Shown here piece after piece: positions 35,501 to 45,448 of a DNA stretch of 64,000 nt. The position numbers and the translations under genes are program-made. A model generated the notes under the pieces. That model ran no database searches, was not told the origin of the DNA, and worked only from the letters and a program-made list of their open reading frames with translations. Source of the stretch: Brienomyrus brachyistius (Eukaryota; Chordata; Actinopteri; Osteoglossiformes; Mormyridae); assembly GCF_023856365.1 (NCBI RefSeq), contig NC_064549.1, positions 10,805,608-10,869,607 of the forward strand, written 5' to 3'. Positions within the stretch are counted from its first letter, which is position 1; the number at the start of each line of letters is the position of its first letter.

Positions 35501-38500
35501 TCACATTACAATGAGCCCTATAATAACAGGACTTACATTCATGTTCCTTAAACTGTACAAACACAACTGCATTTAATAAATTTATGCTTCCTTTTTTTAA
35601 ATCAAATCGGCGCTGCAGGAAAACTCATGAGTGTCACATTTAAAACCACAGCTTACACCCTAACCGAGTACAGCGTACTCCTCGGGACGTTCCCCCTAAC
35701 CGAGTACAGGCGTACTCCTCGGGACGTTCCCCCTAACCGAGTACAGGCGTACTCCTCGGGACGCTCCCCCTAACCGAGTACAGGCGTACTCCTCGGGACG
35801 CTCCCCCTAACCGAGTACAGGCGTACTCCTCGGGACGCTCCCCCTAACCGAGTACAGGCGTACTCCTCGGGACGCTCCCCCTAACCGAGTACAGGCGTAC
35901 TCCTCGGGACGCTCCCCCTAACCGAGTACAGGCGTACTCCTCGGGACGTTCCCCCTAACCGAGTACAGGCGTACTCCTCGGGACTTTCCCCCTAACCGAG
36001 TACAGGCGTACTCCTCGGGACGCTCCCCCTAACCGAGTACAGGCGTACTCCTCGGGACGCTCCCCCTAACCGAGTACAGGCGTACTCCTCGGGACGTTCC
36101 CCCTAACCGAGTACAGGCGTACTCCTCGGGACGTTCCCCCTAACCGAGTACAGGCGTACTCCTCGGGACGCTCCCCCTAACCGAGTACAGGCGTACTCCT
36201 CGGGACGCTCCCCCTAACCGAGTACAGGCGTACTCCTCGGGACGCTCCCCCTAACCGAGTACAGGCGTACTCCTCGGGACGCTCCCCCTAACCGAGTACA
36301 GGCGTACTCCTCGGGACGCTCCCCCTAACCGAGTACAGGCGTACTCCTCGGGACGCTCCCCCTAACCGAGTACAGGCGTACTCCTCGGGACTTTCCCCCT
36401 AACCGAGTACAGGCGTACTCCTCGGGACATTCCCCCTAACCGAGTACAGGCGTACTCCTCGGGACGTTCCCCCTAACCGAGTACAGGCGTACTCCTCGGG
36501 ACGCTCCCCCTAACCGAGTACAGGCGTACTCCTCGGGACGCTCCCCCTAACCGAGTACAGGCGTACTCCTCGGGACGCTCCCCCTCCTCTGCCCGCAGAG
36601 GAGGATTCTGGGGGAAAATGGGGGGGGGGGGCTCAGACCTTTGATCAGCTGCCTGAACCATGGCCATCCCACAGTGCTCCCATCTCCAACAAATTCAAGA
36701 GATTAAGATGCCGCCCCCCCCCTCAAGTTTCTTGCAGAGCCAGACTGATCGTCATGACTGTTGTGGTGGGGGGGCACAAATAGAAACCTGTAATTGCTGC
36801 GCTGTTACAACGTTTAAAACACCGTAATTAAGCCGAATTCTGTCATTTTTAGCCTCGGTGTGTGACAGCATTAGGAAAACACATTTACATGTTTCTCGGA
36901 AACCATATTTAGCACTTCAGAAGACAGACAAGAACTCAGAATCAGACCCAGCTTGAGAGATAATGAGTAAAAGTCTGACCAACAACAACAAAAACAGCCA
37001 CTTCTCAGGTTCAGAGGTTTTTTAAGGTTTTTCACGTCTACATGCTCCCAACATTCTGCAAGTAAAAACGAATAGCAGAAGGAATCCTCCTATTGAAAAC
37101 GCACCCAGAATGGAGATCCAACATTTTTCGACTCGGATTATCATTCTCTGCTGGGCGTAGTGCGCCAAAGTGTTCCTCGGTCATGAGGAATATGTCTGGC
37201 GTGGTCATCTCTGTCCACGAAAAGCCTTCTACCCTCTGGCAGAGAGATCCGACAACTCGATGTGGCCTGCACATTTGCTTACTGTGACCGAACCAAGGAA
37301 TGGTTTTCTAAATTTCAGTCTCTTTCTCCAGAAATAATTAGGATAAGCACAGATGCCCTGGAAAATACAAGTGGGGAGGCAATTTTTCCATCCGCAAGGG
37401 TTCGAGTGATCTAATGACCAAAATAAAAGTAAGGACTTGGTTTTTTGATGGCTGTAGTATTTCATCAGCAAAGTGTAAAATAAGCCTGAAAATTTAACTG
37501 AATAATATCTAGCACTTATCAGACTAAGTTACCGCAACTGAGAAAATCACAGCGTAATGTGGCACCGCGCTAAAATCCACGTTCAAAACATGAGAGCCAT
37601 TTGGTTTCATGCTTAAAGTTTAAAGCGAAACACGCCAGCAAAGTAGAGAAGGTCTGGACATTCCATCAGAGATGGAACGAATCTCAACGCGATGCAGTTA
37701 ATTCCCCGGAAACACAGCTGCACGCTGAAATCACCAGGGGCCAAATACCAGCCTGCACGGACCCACGCAGCGAGGCTCTGTTCTCAGTGTACGCTTTCTC
37801 TCACGCTCAGTTTGTCTGCCAAACCTTAAATGCCCATTACGTCCTGCTCCCAGAAGATCCAAAACACACAGACTAATGCTCTGACATCCAAACTTCAAGA
37901 CAGATCACAGGTCGCAGAGACAGACTTTCCCGGGGCAGATGAAATTTATGAAATGCATAAATAAAATTTATCCATCATCTGTTTTTGCCGTACATACAAT
38001 ATTATCCAAAAGGTTATAAAAATAAAAAATATAAAAAACAAAACACCTGTCAGTGACAACAGCTTGGCCCTCATTCAGTGACCACAATTTGTCAACTATC
38101 TTTTCACTCTGGACATACTTCACATGCCACGCAACAGTCTTCTTTGAGATTAAGCATGTATTGTTTTTACCAGCTGACACCAGCTGTGCCTTTGCAGCCT
38201 GCCTGTGTCTGGCTGTGAGATATCACGTTGGTGACAGAAACCACGGCGACCTAGCTCTGGCTATGACACCACCCCGCCCCCCCCCTCCCAGGAACCTTTA
38301 CAAATCGAGAAAACAAACTGTCCATAAGTCCCGCAGAGGCCAAAACGATAAAAGCGCACCCATCCCAACATTTCAGTCTAGGTCAACGTGGAGCCCATTT
38401 CATGACAGCACGCGTTTCAGATGGGTAATCGGGGGTGAAATACAGATTTTAGGTGCCAAATAGGGAATTAAAAAATGGGGCACCAGTCTCACCACGTAAG

Positions 38501-41500
38501 GACACACTCACCGATGGCCGACTTTCAAATCCAAAAGAATTTAGAAAAATCAATGTCACAGGACAGTCTCATAGCTCTTAATTTTGCACCATTGCCTTTC
38601 TCAGGTTTGCACTTAGAGAAAAGAGAGAGTTTTGAAATGTAGCATAAAAAAATGCATGGAAATACAGCCTGTATGTTACATACGGGAGGATTACTCCCAA
38701 ATACTGCTTAGCTTACAATCAGAGCTAATTCACATTTTGCACTACAGTAGCACTTGAAATGAATCCATTGGGTGCCAACTGCAGGTGACTCTAAAGAAAT
38801 ATAATCAAACAGTCAGATTTAAGTTGAGTTAATGCAAAAAAGAACAATTTCCGGCAACTGGAACAACCGACGGACAAAACACTTTGTTTTCTCTCCACCA
38901 CCTAGAAAGTGCAAATTGAAAAAAATAAATAAATCATTCAACACTCCCTTAATGAAGTAACCGATACAAAGTATTGTTAATCCCTTAATTCTCGCTAACA
39001 GCAAGTTCAGCACTGCAGCAGATGACTTGCGTTTCCCGCGAGAGCTGGCGATAATTATAAATAAAATCCCCCTGCTTTCGATCCGCTGCAGCACCAGCTA
39101 CTCGACGCGCTGCTGCGCGGGACGTTTTCTGCAGCCCTGCTAATTTACTCCGTCTGCGGGGCCAACGCTCCGGCATTAATTGCGCTGCCCGCATTTTTAG
39201 ACAATCGCCTAACATGGCTACACTTCACTGCAGACCGTGTTGCGACGTTTCAAGTAATGACATTACAATTCAGAACCACCACTGCTGCTTAGTAATACAA
39301 CTGCAGGATGCATGTGCTTCTGCCCAGAAGATAGTGGAAGTTTTTCTGAAGCATCTGTATACTTTTGCATGCAGCCTAAATTATATATTCTATATTACAG
39401 ATTTAGCTGAATTATGTGTTACTGATTAACTCATATCTGACAGATGCGTCTTCTTCATTTCTAAAGCTGTTCTAAACAGGCTTTGCCGTCCTTGTAAATA
39501 AAGCTCATTCGCTGGACTGTAGATCGGGACCCGATCCCATGAGCCTTGTGCCTGAATACCACTTGCCCCATCTTCCCCCAACCCCGCGTGCTTCGGACTT
39601 CCGGCACATTCCCGCCGCTCTCGCCGCCGCGTGTGCTGCCCAGCTTGCATGCACGCTCAGTGACTCCGCTTTCAGGATGCTTTATATCTCTACTTTCTAC
39701 TCATTCAACTAATTTTGCAAATTTCACTGCATGTAAGTGCGTTACATCTATTTTGTATCGCAGGTTTCCATTCCAATCAATTCTATGCCTCACATAAGAG
39801 TGTAGAACTCGTGCGCCTAATGACAGAAGGTGGAAAGTGTGAAACAGATCGGCATCTTACAGTTATTTACATCCTAAATTCATTTCTCAGCATTACTAAT
39901 AGAAACAACCGTACAATGCAGTTTACCTGCAAAAAAATAACACCAATCATTCGCCTGTAGTTTCAAGCAGGAAACAATGGAAATCATTTTATGCAGCATT
40001 TCACCAGAAAAAAAAAAGATAACAAAAAAAACAACTAAATTTACAGTGGAAAGTTGTACCAACCTCTCAGCTCGCAACACGCCACTAAGATAGGGGTGGT
40101 CCCATGGCATCAGCTCCTGGGTGGGACCAAAAACAATGACCACAATTACGGCAATTATCCACGTGAGGCTTTACATATCGGGGAAACCCAAATGGCTAAT
40201 ATGTGTTTCATTATCACTGAACCAAATCTAGCTTTGCATAGTAAATAGTGCTAATTTACCACAAAGGGCTTTACAGTGATTTACAATTATTTTCACAGAA
40301 CACAAATCACATAGGCATAAAACACTGGAAAACAGTGAAAACTATTCCCAACCATATTCAAATAACACTAGGAAATACTGTTGGAAAATAGCATCAATGA
40401 AAGGTGAATTAAAACTGTAAAAAGCACAGAAAATGGGCCTGACAGTGATTAACAGCAACTGGAATGGATCATGGTCTATTGGCCCAAATGTTGTAGGCAT
40501 GTTAAATCACATGAAGATAAGGGACATTTATAATACTTACGCTGCTCCTGGGGTTCAACCTCATCTTCATATCTCTCATCATTTCAAAGTCCTTTGCTGT
40601 CCTACACAGTACAAAACTTAATTTGTCAAATTTCCATATTATCCCTAATACTTCAAACAAAAATAAAAGTACAATAATTTAGTATTTTGCAACTGCGGCG
40701 ATAACCGTCCTCGAGTTACACTTAATCTGAGGTTTGTATCAGCGTAGCTTGGGTTTCATATGCCACCTTGTGGACAGATTAGCGTACTACAACCTTATGA
40801 ACCAGGATATCGTGCCAAGGAGCCAGAAGGCTTTGCAGTTTTCAAAAAAAGACTGGGGTCAGTCAGATACTGTAAATAGCCGGGGAATCTGTGAAAATAA
40901 CCCGGAATCCAGTACCTATCAGAGAGCTTGTCTGTCAACAGCTGGAGGAATTTCATCACAGTCTCTGTGGAAAAAAAGGGAAAAAAAAGGAAAAAGGATA
41001 TTGGTTAACACGGAAAATCTGATTTTTTTTTTCCACTATTGGGAATTCAGAAATTCATCAATGAGAACAAAAAAAATACAAAATATTTCAGTATTTCCTT
41101 TAATTATAAGCAGTATTTCAGAGCTCACACGACAGTAAAGAGCAGCAAAGCAGCATTTTCGCATTTTGTTTACAATGTTCCTTCATCAGTTCCATGAGAT
41201 GCCCATCATACTTGTTCTTGGTTGTTGATTCGTGTTTAAATACAAGCAAAGAGGGACGAGGTTTGCCTTTTTTACCTGGGGTTTTTGCAATTGTTCCTTT
41301 CAACGCCCGGTGTGCGAAAGACTCGTAGCCCACCAGCTGCGCAAGCTGATTCCTAAAAGCCAGCAGCTCTTCAAGACAGTGCAACAGCTTGGTGTTGGGG
41401 TACAGAAATATCTTATAAGCAGCTTCCCGTATCTATTGGCAAAAAGTGAAAAACACAACTGAAAAATTTTCGCTACGTCGCGACCTATGAGTCTGACAAA

Positions 41501-42482
41501 TAATCCCAGCAGCTCATACGCATTTCCGAATATGAGCGTCGCTTTAAAGATACTTGTTCTTCAAGGAAAACTGATTAAATTAACCTGGGAACCGCCACCG
41601 TGCAAAGAATGCAAGAGCAAACATCATTTACATTATATACACTATACTATACAAACACCAATCTTTACCATGTTTGCGGTATATTAGTACACCAGCTTGG
41701 CGGGAACCATGTACGCACCAGGTCATCGGGCGACTCGGCATGCAGGCCCCCGATCTGAATGTAATTGCCATCGAATGAAAACTGGTTTCGGATGTGTTCC
41801 GGAAGGGCCCGCTTCTCTATCTTGTTCGGGAGGTGGGAGCCCATTAGAAATTCATGGTTCAGATCCAGCAGCTTAACATGTAGGTTGACAGCCTTTTTCC
41901 TCTATAGGGGGGACAGAGGAGAACCAAGACTCACTCTCAGCCACCATTCATACATGCTGAAGTGTCATGGCGACAGTTATACCAATGACAGATGTGGTCA
42001 AACAGATCTGCTCACTGATTTCATTTCTACGTCATAAATGAGGAGGCAGGGAGGTTGTCACACTGTATTCCCATGTTTGGGAGACCGAATCCAGTTCAGC
42101 GATCTTCCCATGACTGCATGAGTTTCCCACCTACATTTCAAACTCAAGAGGAATTAAGGAATTGATCATCCTAAGTTGCGTTTGGTGTGTATTTGTGTGT
42201 GTGTGTTGGGGTTTGTATTTACCACATTGTGGAGACCAACTGGTCCCACGATGTGGTAAAACCTGTTACTTTTGGGATGTATTTCAGGTTCCCACAAAAT
42301 TAACCTCAAATTTTACAAATCAAAACGCGATCAGAAAACTAAAATAGCCAGAAGTCTTAGGTTTTGTTGAATTATTTATGATTGGGGTTAGGGCTGGGTA
42401 GGGGTTAAGGTTGCCATAATTAAGATTTGGACCATGCCCATAAAAATGAATGCAGAGTCCCCACAATGATAAGGAGTGTATG

Positions 42483-42550
<68 letters not shown>

Positions 42551-45448
42551 CTCTAGTCCTGGCTGTGGTCAAACTCCCCGTTTCCTGTAATCACAGCAGC
42601 CCTATTACAGAACTCAGGAAACAACAGATTATAGAAAACAGATGGGAAGATGACAGCCTTGTTTTATTTTATTTCTAGTTGTGTCTCATAAATACCTGAG
42701 TGAACAGTGATATAGCAAGTGTAACATTACTATAGTAAAGTTACAACACAAACAAATAAAAAAATACATATCATATATGTGATCATACGAATAACTATAT
42801 TAGGACTTTACCAGCAAAGCTAAAACATCAGCAATCCTCTCAGGAGCTGTTTGAAGCAATTTCCATTATTAAGTAGGAAATACTAAAAACAAGCAAAAAC
42901 TAAGTAGATAACCGTAGTTCTGTTGAACTCGCCTTTTTCTCATCCAAGTGAATTCCGCTTATTTCAAAATCGAACATGAAGAGCTCTGCGACCTTCCTGA
43001 AAGTAAGGTTTCGCATAATGAGAGAAAACAGTGTAAATGTAAAAATGACAAAATGTAAAGCATGAGTCGTCTGCTAAATATATTACAATGAAGAGCAATA
43101 TCATTATACAATTATGAATACCAATATCCAATAATGTGAAAATAAGGGTGCATTTCAGGTCCAGAAACTACAAGTCCAGACCAGGATTTTGTTTCTACCA
43201 ACCAGCTAAGTACTCTGTGACTCTTTATGCTCAACTGGTTGGTGGAAACAAAATCCTTGTTTGGATTTTTTTAATTTCTGAACCTGAAATCCCCAACACT
43301 GTTTGCGTGTGGCTTTATACTTTACACTGTCATAATTCATTAACAGCAGCCCAAAGACTGTAAAGCTGCTTGTACGAGAACAGAAAAAGGATAACCAGGA
43401 GTAAATGTGATTGAAAAGAGAACAGGAATACCTTGTTTCTGGATCCAAAGTTGCCAGAATATCTTTGTTGTCCAGCAGATCCTTCAGACTCTTACATAAT
43501 TCAACATTAGTGTTCAGCCTGTCGGACAAAACGAGACACATAAAATGAGGGTTGGGAGCCTATTCCTGTCGATGGTGACGCCACCAAAAAACACGTACTT
43601 CTCTACGGTTGTGCCAATCTTCAAACACGCCTTCTCCGCCGCATCCCGGAATGCAGGGTCTGGGTGAGCCACCTTAACAAAGTCGGCCTGCAAAGACAGA
43701 GGACTGGCTCTCAGCTAATAAGAACAAAAAAAGCATGATAAGATGTGCAGGGGAGACTTAGGGAGGGTCATGAAATGGAACACTAGCATGTTTGATTTTC
43801 TGCCTCAAAGGTAAGAATAATTACATTTGAAATCTGTGGCTGAAATCTGTGGCTGAAATCTGTTGAACGGCACGGAAGCAAAAGTTGTTCGCATTTCAAG
43901 AGCTGTGAAGAACCAGCTCTTGAAGGAAGTGAATGAATGAGTGAGTGAATGAATGAGTGAGTGTGAATGAGTGAGTGAATGAGTGAATGAATGAGTGAGT
44001 GAATGCCTTTTATTGTCACTATACACATGTATAATGAGATTAAGAGCAGCACCTTCAGTGCAAACATGCACACACCACAGACAGTAAACAAATAGTGCAA
44101 AAGTTCTGTAGCGCTATATACATATGGAACAAATAACTGAATTAGGGTTTTAAATATATGAATATACAGTGTGATATGCAGTGTGGGTAATAATGATTAT
44201 GTGCAGTGAGTAGAGTGGAGATGCTGGATACAGAGCAATGATATTTCACAGTATACAGGTATTGCACAGTTATCAGTACCATTTAGGTGATGGATATTGC
44301 ACAGTTGATAGAAGGAAGTCCAGGGGTTGGGGGGTTAGACTGCAGTCTACTGTCCAGTCAGGGCATGTGGACGTTTGGGGTGGTTATGGCTTTTGGGAAA
44401 AAAACTGTTTTTGAGTCTGTTTGTCCTTGCTGTGATGCACCTGTAGCGCCTCCCTGAGGGCAGCAGGTCAAACAGATCAGACCCAGGGTAGGAGCTGTCC
44501 TTGTCGATGTTTTTTGCTCTGCTGAGGCAGTGGGAGGTGTAAATATCCATCAGGGAGGAGAGAGGGCAGCCAATGATCTTCTGTGCTGCCTTTACTACTC
44601 TCTGAAGCCCCTCCCTGTCTGCCCTGGTGTAGCTGCCGTACCATACAGTGATACAGTACGTCAGCAGGCTCTCCATGGAGGAGCGGTAGAAGGTCAGTAG
44701 CAGGTTGGAGTCCAGGTTGTGCTTCCTGAGGACCCTCAGGAAGTATAACCGCTGCTGAGCCTTCTTGGTAACTGCTGTGATGTTGTCTGTCCAGGAGATG
44801 TCAGCGGATATCACAGCAGTTACCAAGAAGTGAGGTTCTCACACAGGAAATTTTGTCTTAACTTGTTAAACTATTGACAGAAACGCTGAATTAAAAAAAA
44901 TACATACCAGATCAGCGACTTTGCACAAGCTGTCCGATAGCTGGTCAAAGGCTGCCACAGTCTGTGCTCCGGGGGGGCTGCTGCATGCTTCTTCTACCAG
45001 CTGCTCAGTTTCCTTCAAAGCTTTTTCCTGGGCAACCTCAAAGCCTTCTGGAGAACTCAGCTCCGGAACGCCAAACAAGCCCTATGACAAAATACAAAAC
45101 AGAGATTAAATACCACAAGTAAATACATGCAAATCTCATGCCAGATAAACAGTCAAATATGGACAAGAGAATCGTGTCTCGACTGTAGAAAGCAAATGTC
45201 AACATGAAAGTCCCCAAAAACAATGAAGTCCCCAAAAAGATGACACGTTAGGGAAAATTGAGACGTATGGCCACAAATATACAACACTTTTGAGATAAAC
45301 TCACCACGTTCTTCTCAAACAAGTCAAATCTTCTCTGTTGTCTTGCATTAAAAGCAGTTCCCACTGGAGACCAAGTAGTAACATTTCTGTATATCTGCCT
45401 TATCCGCGTATGCCGTGCGACGTTAAGCAATAGCTTACAGGCGAACAT
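15410..45448 (-). CDS. mipep: MIPEP, mitochondrial intermediate peptidase, complete gene
   Basis: Mitochondrial matrix zinc metallopeptidase of family M3. Family role: removes an octapeptide from imported precursors after the main processing peptidase has cut. 19 exons on the minus strand, start ATG 45448-45446, stop TGA 15412-15410. Coding length 2097 bp, 698 aa (human 713). All exon phases agree. The N-terminus is rich in Arg with few acidic residues, as in a matrix-targeting signal. The catalytic motif HEMGH is at residues 480-484; the third zinc ligand is probably Glu509 in TDFAEVPS. Identity to human is high throughout, for example [22 protein letters not shown] and [16 protein letters not shown]. 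Intron 5 uses a GC donor. Several introns are packed with repeats. It is tail-to-tail with tnfrsf19 and in the same orientation as brwd1. Confidence 0.98.
15611..16034 (+). mobile_element. AT-rich MITE-like repeat with gtaacact termini, copy 1
   Basis: It starts gtaacactttattt and ends cagtgttac, so the ends are inverted repeats. Inside are repeated short palindromic words such as 'cataatgcattataatgg' and 'tataatgcactata'. A second copy at 30541-30980 runs in the opposite orientation with the same internal order. It has no ORF, so it is probably a non-autonomous DNA element of a family widespread in fish. Confidence 0.75.
19045..19115 (-). repeat. Degraded interspersed repeat fragment
   Basis: On the minus strand it reads '..tcatccagggtgttcccctgccc..', the same common fish repeat as at 25862-25920 ('catccagggtgtcccctgccc'). 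Short and degraded. Confidence 0.5.
19170..19651. repeat. GGGGACC/CCCCACAA repeat units coupled to two CA arrays
   Basis: Two tandem, diverged units each carry 'attcatttataatgg' or 'attcatttctatgg', then 'aaccttaacccc' or 'caccttaaccc', then 'ggtccccacaa', and each leads into a CA array (19358-19439 and 19612-19651). A third unit lies in opposite orientation at about 42200-42549. The repeat and its microsatellite evidently travel together. Confidence 0.8.
20440..20480. repeat. TA dinucleotide array
   Basis: About twenty perfect TA repeats after 'aaaaaataaaa', inside mipep intron 18. Confidence 0.9.
22706..23421 (-). CDS. mipep: mipep exons 17-18
   Basis: Exon 17 (23300-23421, 122 bp) encodes [20 protein letters not shown], then [20 protein letters not shown]. 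Exon 18 (22706-22779, 74 bp) encodes [17 protein letters not shown], then KEPILMVQ. Both have consensus splice sites and phases that join to exon 19. An (AC)45 array begins 45 bp upstream (gene sense) of the exon 17 acceptor. Confidence 0.97.
23469..23558. repeat. (AC)45 microsatellite
   Basis: 90 bp of uninterrupted AC. In mipep sense it is a (TG) tract just upstream of the polypyrimidine tract and acceptor of exon 17. Likely highly polymorphic. Confidence 0.97.
25238..25396. mobile_element. Palindromic MITE-like element, copy B
   Basis: Same ends (aggtggatagttcag.. and ..acctgatctacgcacct) and same central 'tgtgactctttatgctcaac' as copy A. The centre has an extra 'tgtgac', and the right arm is more diverged. 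Intron 16 of mipep. Confidence 0.82.
26702..27322 (-). CDS. mipep: mipep exons 15-16
   Basis: Exon 15 (27248-27322, 75 bp) encodes [16 protein letters not shown] then CGAADIQLQ. Exon 16 (26702-26818, 117 bp) encodes [13 protein letters not shown], then [20 protein letters not shown]. Phase 0 throughout; both align without gaps to human MIPEP except for a shorter loop after HGK. The poly-C run at 26647-26662 lies just past the exon 16 donor. Confidence 0.97.
27600..29130 (+). mobile_element. RTE-type (Rex3-like) LINE remnant, broken
   Basis: Plus-strand sequence follows the order of a common fish non-LTR reverse transcriptase. First comes the 'gaatcacacttctcagcgtccc' region, then 'gtctacatggacttg..aaggc', then 'cagcaagggtgtgtcatgtcacc', then 'ggtcatgagc..gtacaagtggctgaagtgag', and finally 'cacccaggacatgctgagag'. 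Stops and frameshifts are frequent, and the catalytic F/YxDD region is not intact. About 300 bp of unrelated DNA (about 28335-28635) interrupts it. It lies antisense in mipep intron 14. The clade name is from resemblance and is less certain than the LINE call. Confidence 0.75.
28335..28635 (+). other. Unrelated insert within the LINE remnant
   Basis: Between LINE segments, about 300 bp does not follow the LINE order. It includes 'ggttcgagtttcac', similar to a tRNA B box, so it may be a SINE or other nested insertion. I could not identify it. Confidence 0.35.
30248..31660 (-). CDS. mipep: mipep exons 13-14 (catalytic zinc site)
   Basis: Exon 13 (31456-31660, 205 bp) encodes [20 protein letters not shown], then [20 protein letters not shown] and ends RYQHVT. 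The HEMGH motif supplies two zinc-binding histidines and the catalytic glutamate. Exon 14 (30248-30357, 110 bp) encodes the rest of the M3 signature, [19 protein letters not shown], whose glutamate in FAEVPS is the expected third ligand. It then reads [14 protein letters not shown]. No key residue is missing. Confidence 0.98.
30541..30980 (-). mobile_element. AT-rich MITE-like repeat, copy 2 (inverted)
   Basis: It begins 'ttacactttctatgaatgtcatg' in degraded form and ends 'gaagtaaagtgttac'. Compared with copy 1 at 15611-16034 it is reverse complemented: its left end matches the reverse complement of copy 1's right end. Intron 13 of mipep. Confidence 0.72.
31945..32557 (-). CDS. mipep: mipep exons 11-12
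   Basis: Exon 11 (32404-32557, 154 bp) encodes [20 protein letters not shown], then [11 protein letters not shown]. Exon 12 (31945-32022, 78 bp) encodes [20 protein letters not shown] then PDKPHQ. Both match human with few changes. A 54-bp minisatellite starts about 60 bp beyond the exon 11 acceptor. Confidence 0.97.
32617..33640. repeat. 54-bp minisatellite with 268-bp higher-order period
   Basis: About 19 tandem units of 'tttcatggcagcggactac'..'gtcatttaagtaacacc'.., each 54 bp. Three units are 52 bp because 'cactcagttt' is shortened to 'cactgttt'. These fall at 32695, 32963 and 33231, exactly 268 bp apart (four 54-bp units plus one 52-bp unit). The remaining variation is mainly C/T in 'gcagCgg' versus 'gcagTgg'. 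Because 54 is a multiple of three, the minus strand stays open as an 18-residue repeat; I regard that as accidental. Confidence 0.97.
33876..33945 (+). repeat. LINE/SINE 3'-tail fragment
   Basis: 'gtgaccctgaataggacac'..'gttacagaaaaatggatgg' matches the familiar 3' end of fish LINE/SINE copies ending in ATGG repeats. Only the tail is present. Confidence 0.55.
35658..36585. repeat. 37-bp minisatellite, each unit with a hairpin
   Basis: About 25 tandem units of 'ccgagtacaggcgtactcc' plus 'tcgggacgctccccctaa'. Each unit has the perfect inverted repeat GAGTAC-AGGC-GTACTC. Variation is confined mostly to 'gacgctcc', 'gacgttcc', 'gactttcc' and 'gacattcc'. The first unit lacks one G of the loop. There are no unique spacers between repeats, so it is not a CRISPR array. 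Confidence 0.97.
40064..41901 (-). CDS. mipep: mipep exons 6-10
   Basis: Exon 6 (41719-41901), exon 7 (41276-41432), exon 8 (40916-40964), exon 9 (40541-40601) and exon 10 (40064-40116) encode residues about 187-354. Recognisable stretches are [95 protein letters not shown] and [16 protein letters not shown]. The small exons 8-10 (49, 61 and 53 bp) join in frame only with the boundaries given. Confidence 0.95.
42060..42160 (+). repeat. Degraded interspersed repeat fragment
   Basis: 'gggagaccgaatccagttc'..'catgactgcatgagtttccc' resembles part of the same common fish repeat as at 4340-4490. Weakly supported. Confidence 0.4.
42200..42549. repeat. GGGGACC-type repeat unit with TG array
   Basis: It contains 'accacattgtggagacc', 'aggggttaaggttg', 'aatgaatgcagagtcccc', then a perfect TG array at 42485-42549. 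Same composite as at 19170-19651. It lies in mipep intron 5, the intron with the GC donor. Confidence 0.75.
42931..42932 (-). promoter_or_regulatory. mipep: Non-canonical GC 5' splice site of mipep intron 5
   Basis: Minus-strand sequence is GAGAAAAAG|GCGAGT. Joining here to the AG at 41902-41903 gives LDEKK-RKKAVN, the same length as human LDKEKRKRAVD. The nearest GT downstream would break the frame. The rest of the site fits the donor consensus (AG|GCGAGT). Confidence 0.8.
42933..45081 (-). CDS. mipep: mipep exons 2-5
   Basis: Exon 2 (44908-45081) encodes [20 protein letters not shown], ending [14 protein letters not shown]. Exon 3 (43599-43687) encodes [20 protein letters not shown]. Exon 4 (43432-43518) encodes [19 protein letters not shown]. 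Exon 5 (42933-42996) encodes [20 protein letters not shown] and ends one codon later. These make up the start of the mature helical peptidase. Exon 3 uses donor AA|gtacgt. Confidence 0.95.
43147..43294. mobile_element. Palindromic MITE-like element, copy C
   Basis: Arms 'tttcaggtccagaaac' and 'tttctgaacctgaaat' face each other around the same centre as copies A and B ('tgtgactctttatgctcaac'). The outermost bases are diverged. Intron 4 of mipep. Confidence 0.78.
43931..44831 (-). mobile_element. L2/CR1-type LINE, 5'-truncated 3' end with fold-back
   Basis: The minus strand encodes the C-terminal part of a non-LTR reverse transcriptase with [27 protein letters not shown] and [20 protein letters not shown] 3'UTR follows, ending 'gtgacaataaaaggc' and a tail of ATTC/ACTC repeats (43931-44004). 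Its 5' end is a snap-back: 'gatatcacagcagttacc' at the edge is the reverse complement of element sequence about 30 bp inside. Intron 2 of mipep, same strand. The 159-aa ORF is only a fragment. Confidence 0.85.
45305..45448 (-). CDS. mipep: mipep exon 1: start codon and matrix-targeting signal
   Basis: ATG at 45448-45446 with G at -3. 144 bp, 48 codons, donor GTG|gtgagt. It encodes [20 protein letters not shown], then [11 protein letters not shown] (human STSWSPVGAAFN) and DLFEKNV. Arg-rich with no acidic residue before about residue 42, as expected of a mitochondrial presequence. Confidence 0.95.

Larger units (their letters stand above)
32558..40063 (-). other. mipep: mipep intron 10, 7.5 kb
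   Basis: The longest mipep intron. It holds the 54-bp minisatellite (32617-33640), a LINE/SINE 3'-tail fragment (33876-33945), an interspersed-repeat fragment (about 34060-34220), poly-C (34786-34803) and the 37-bp minisatellite (35658-36585). From 36.7 to 40.0 kb I see only unique-looking intronic DNA with no exon. Confidence 0.75.

Noticed and set aside
35658..36585. Tandem repeats that could be mistaken for a CRISPR array
   Set aside because: Units are directly adjacent with no unique spacers, no cas genes are present, and the DNA is vertebrate.
44347..44826. 159-aa minus-strand ORF as a host gene
   Set aside because: It is the C-terminal end of a LINE reverse transcriptase with the LINE 3'UTR and tail attached.
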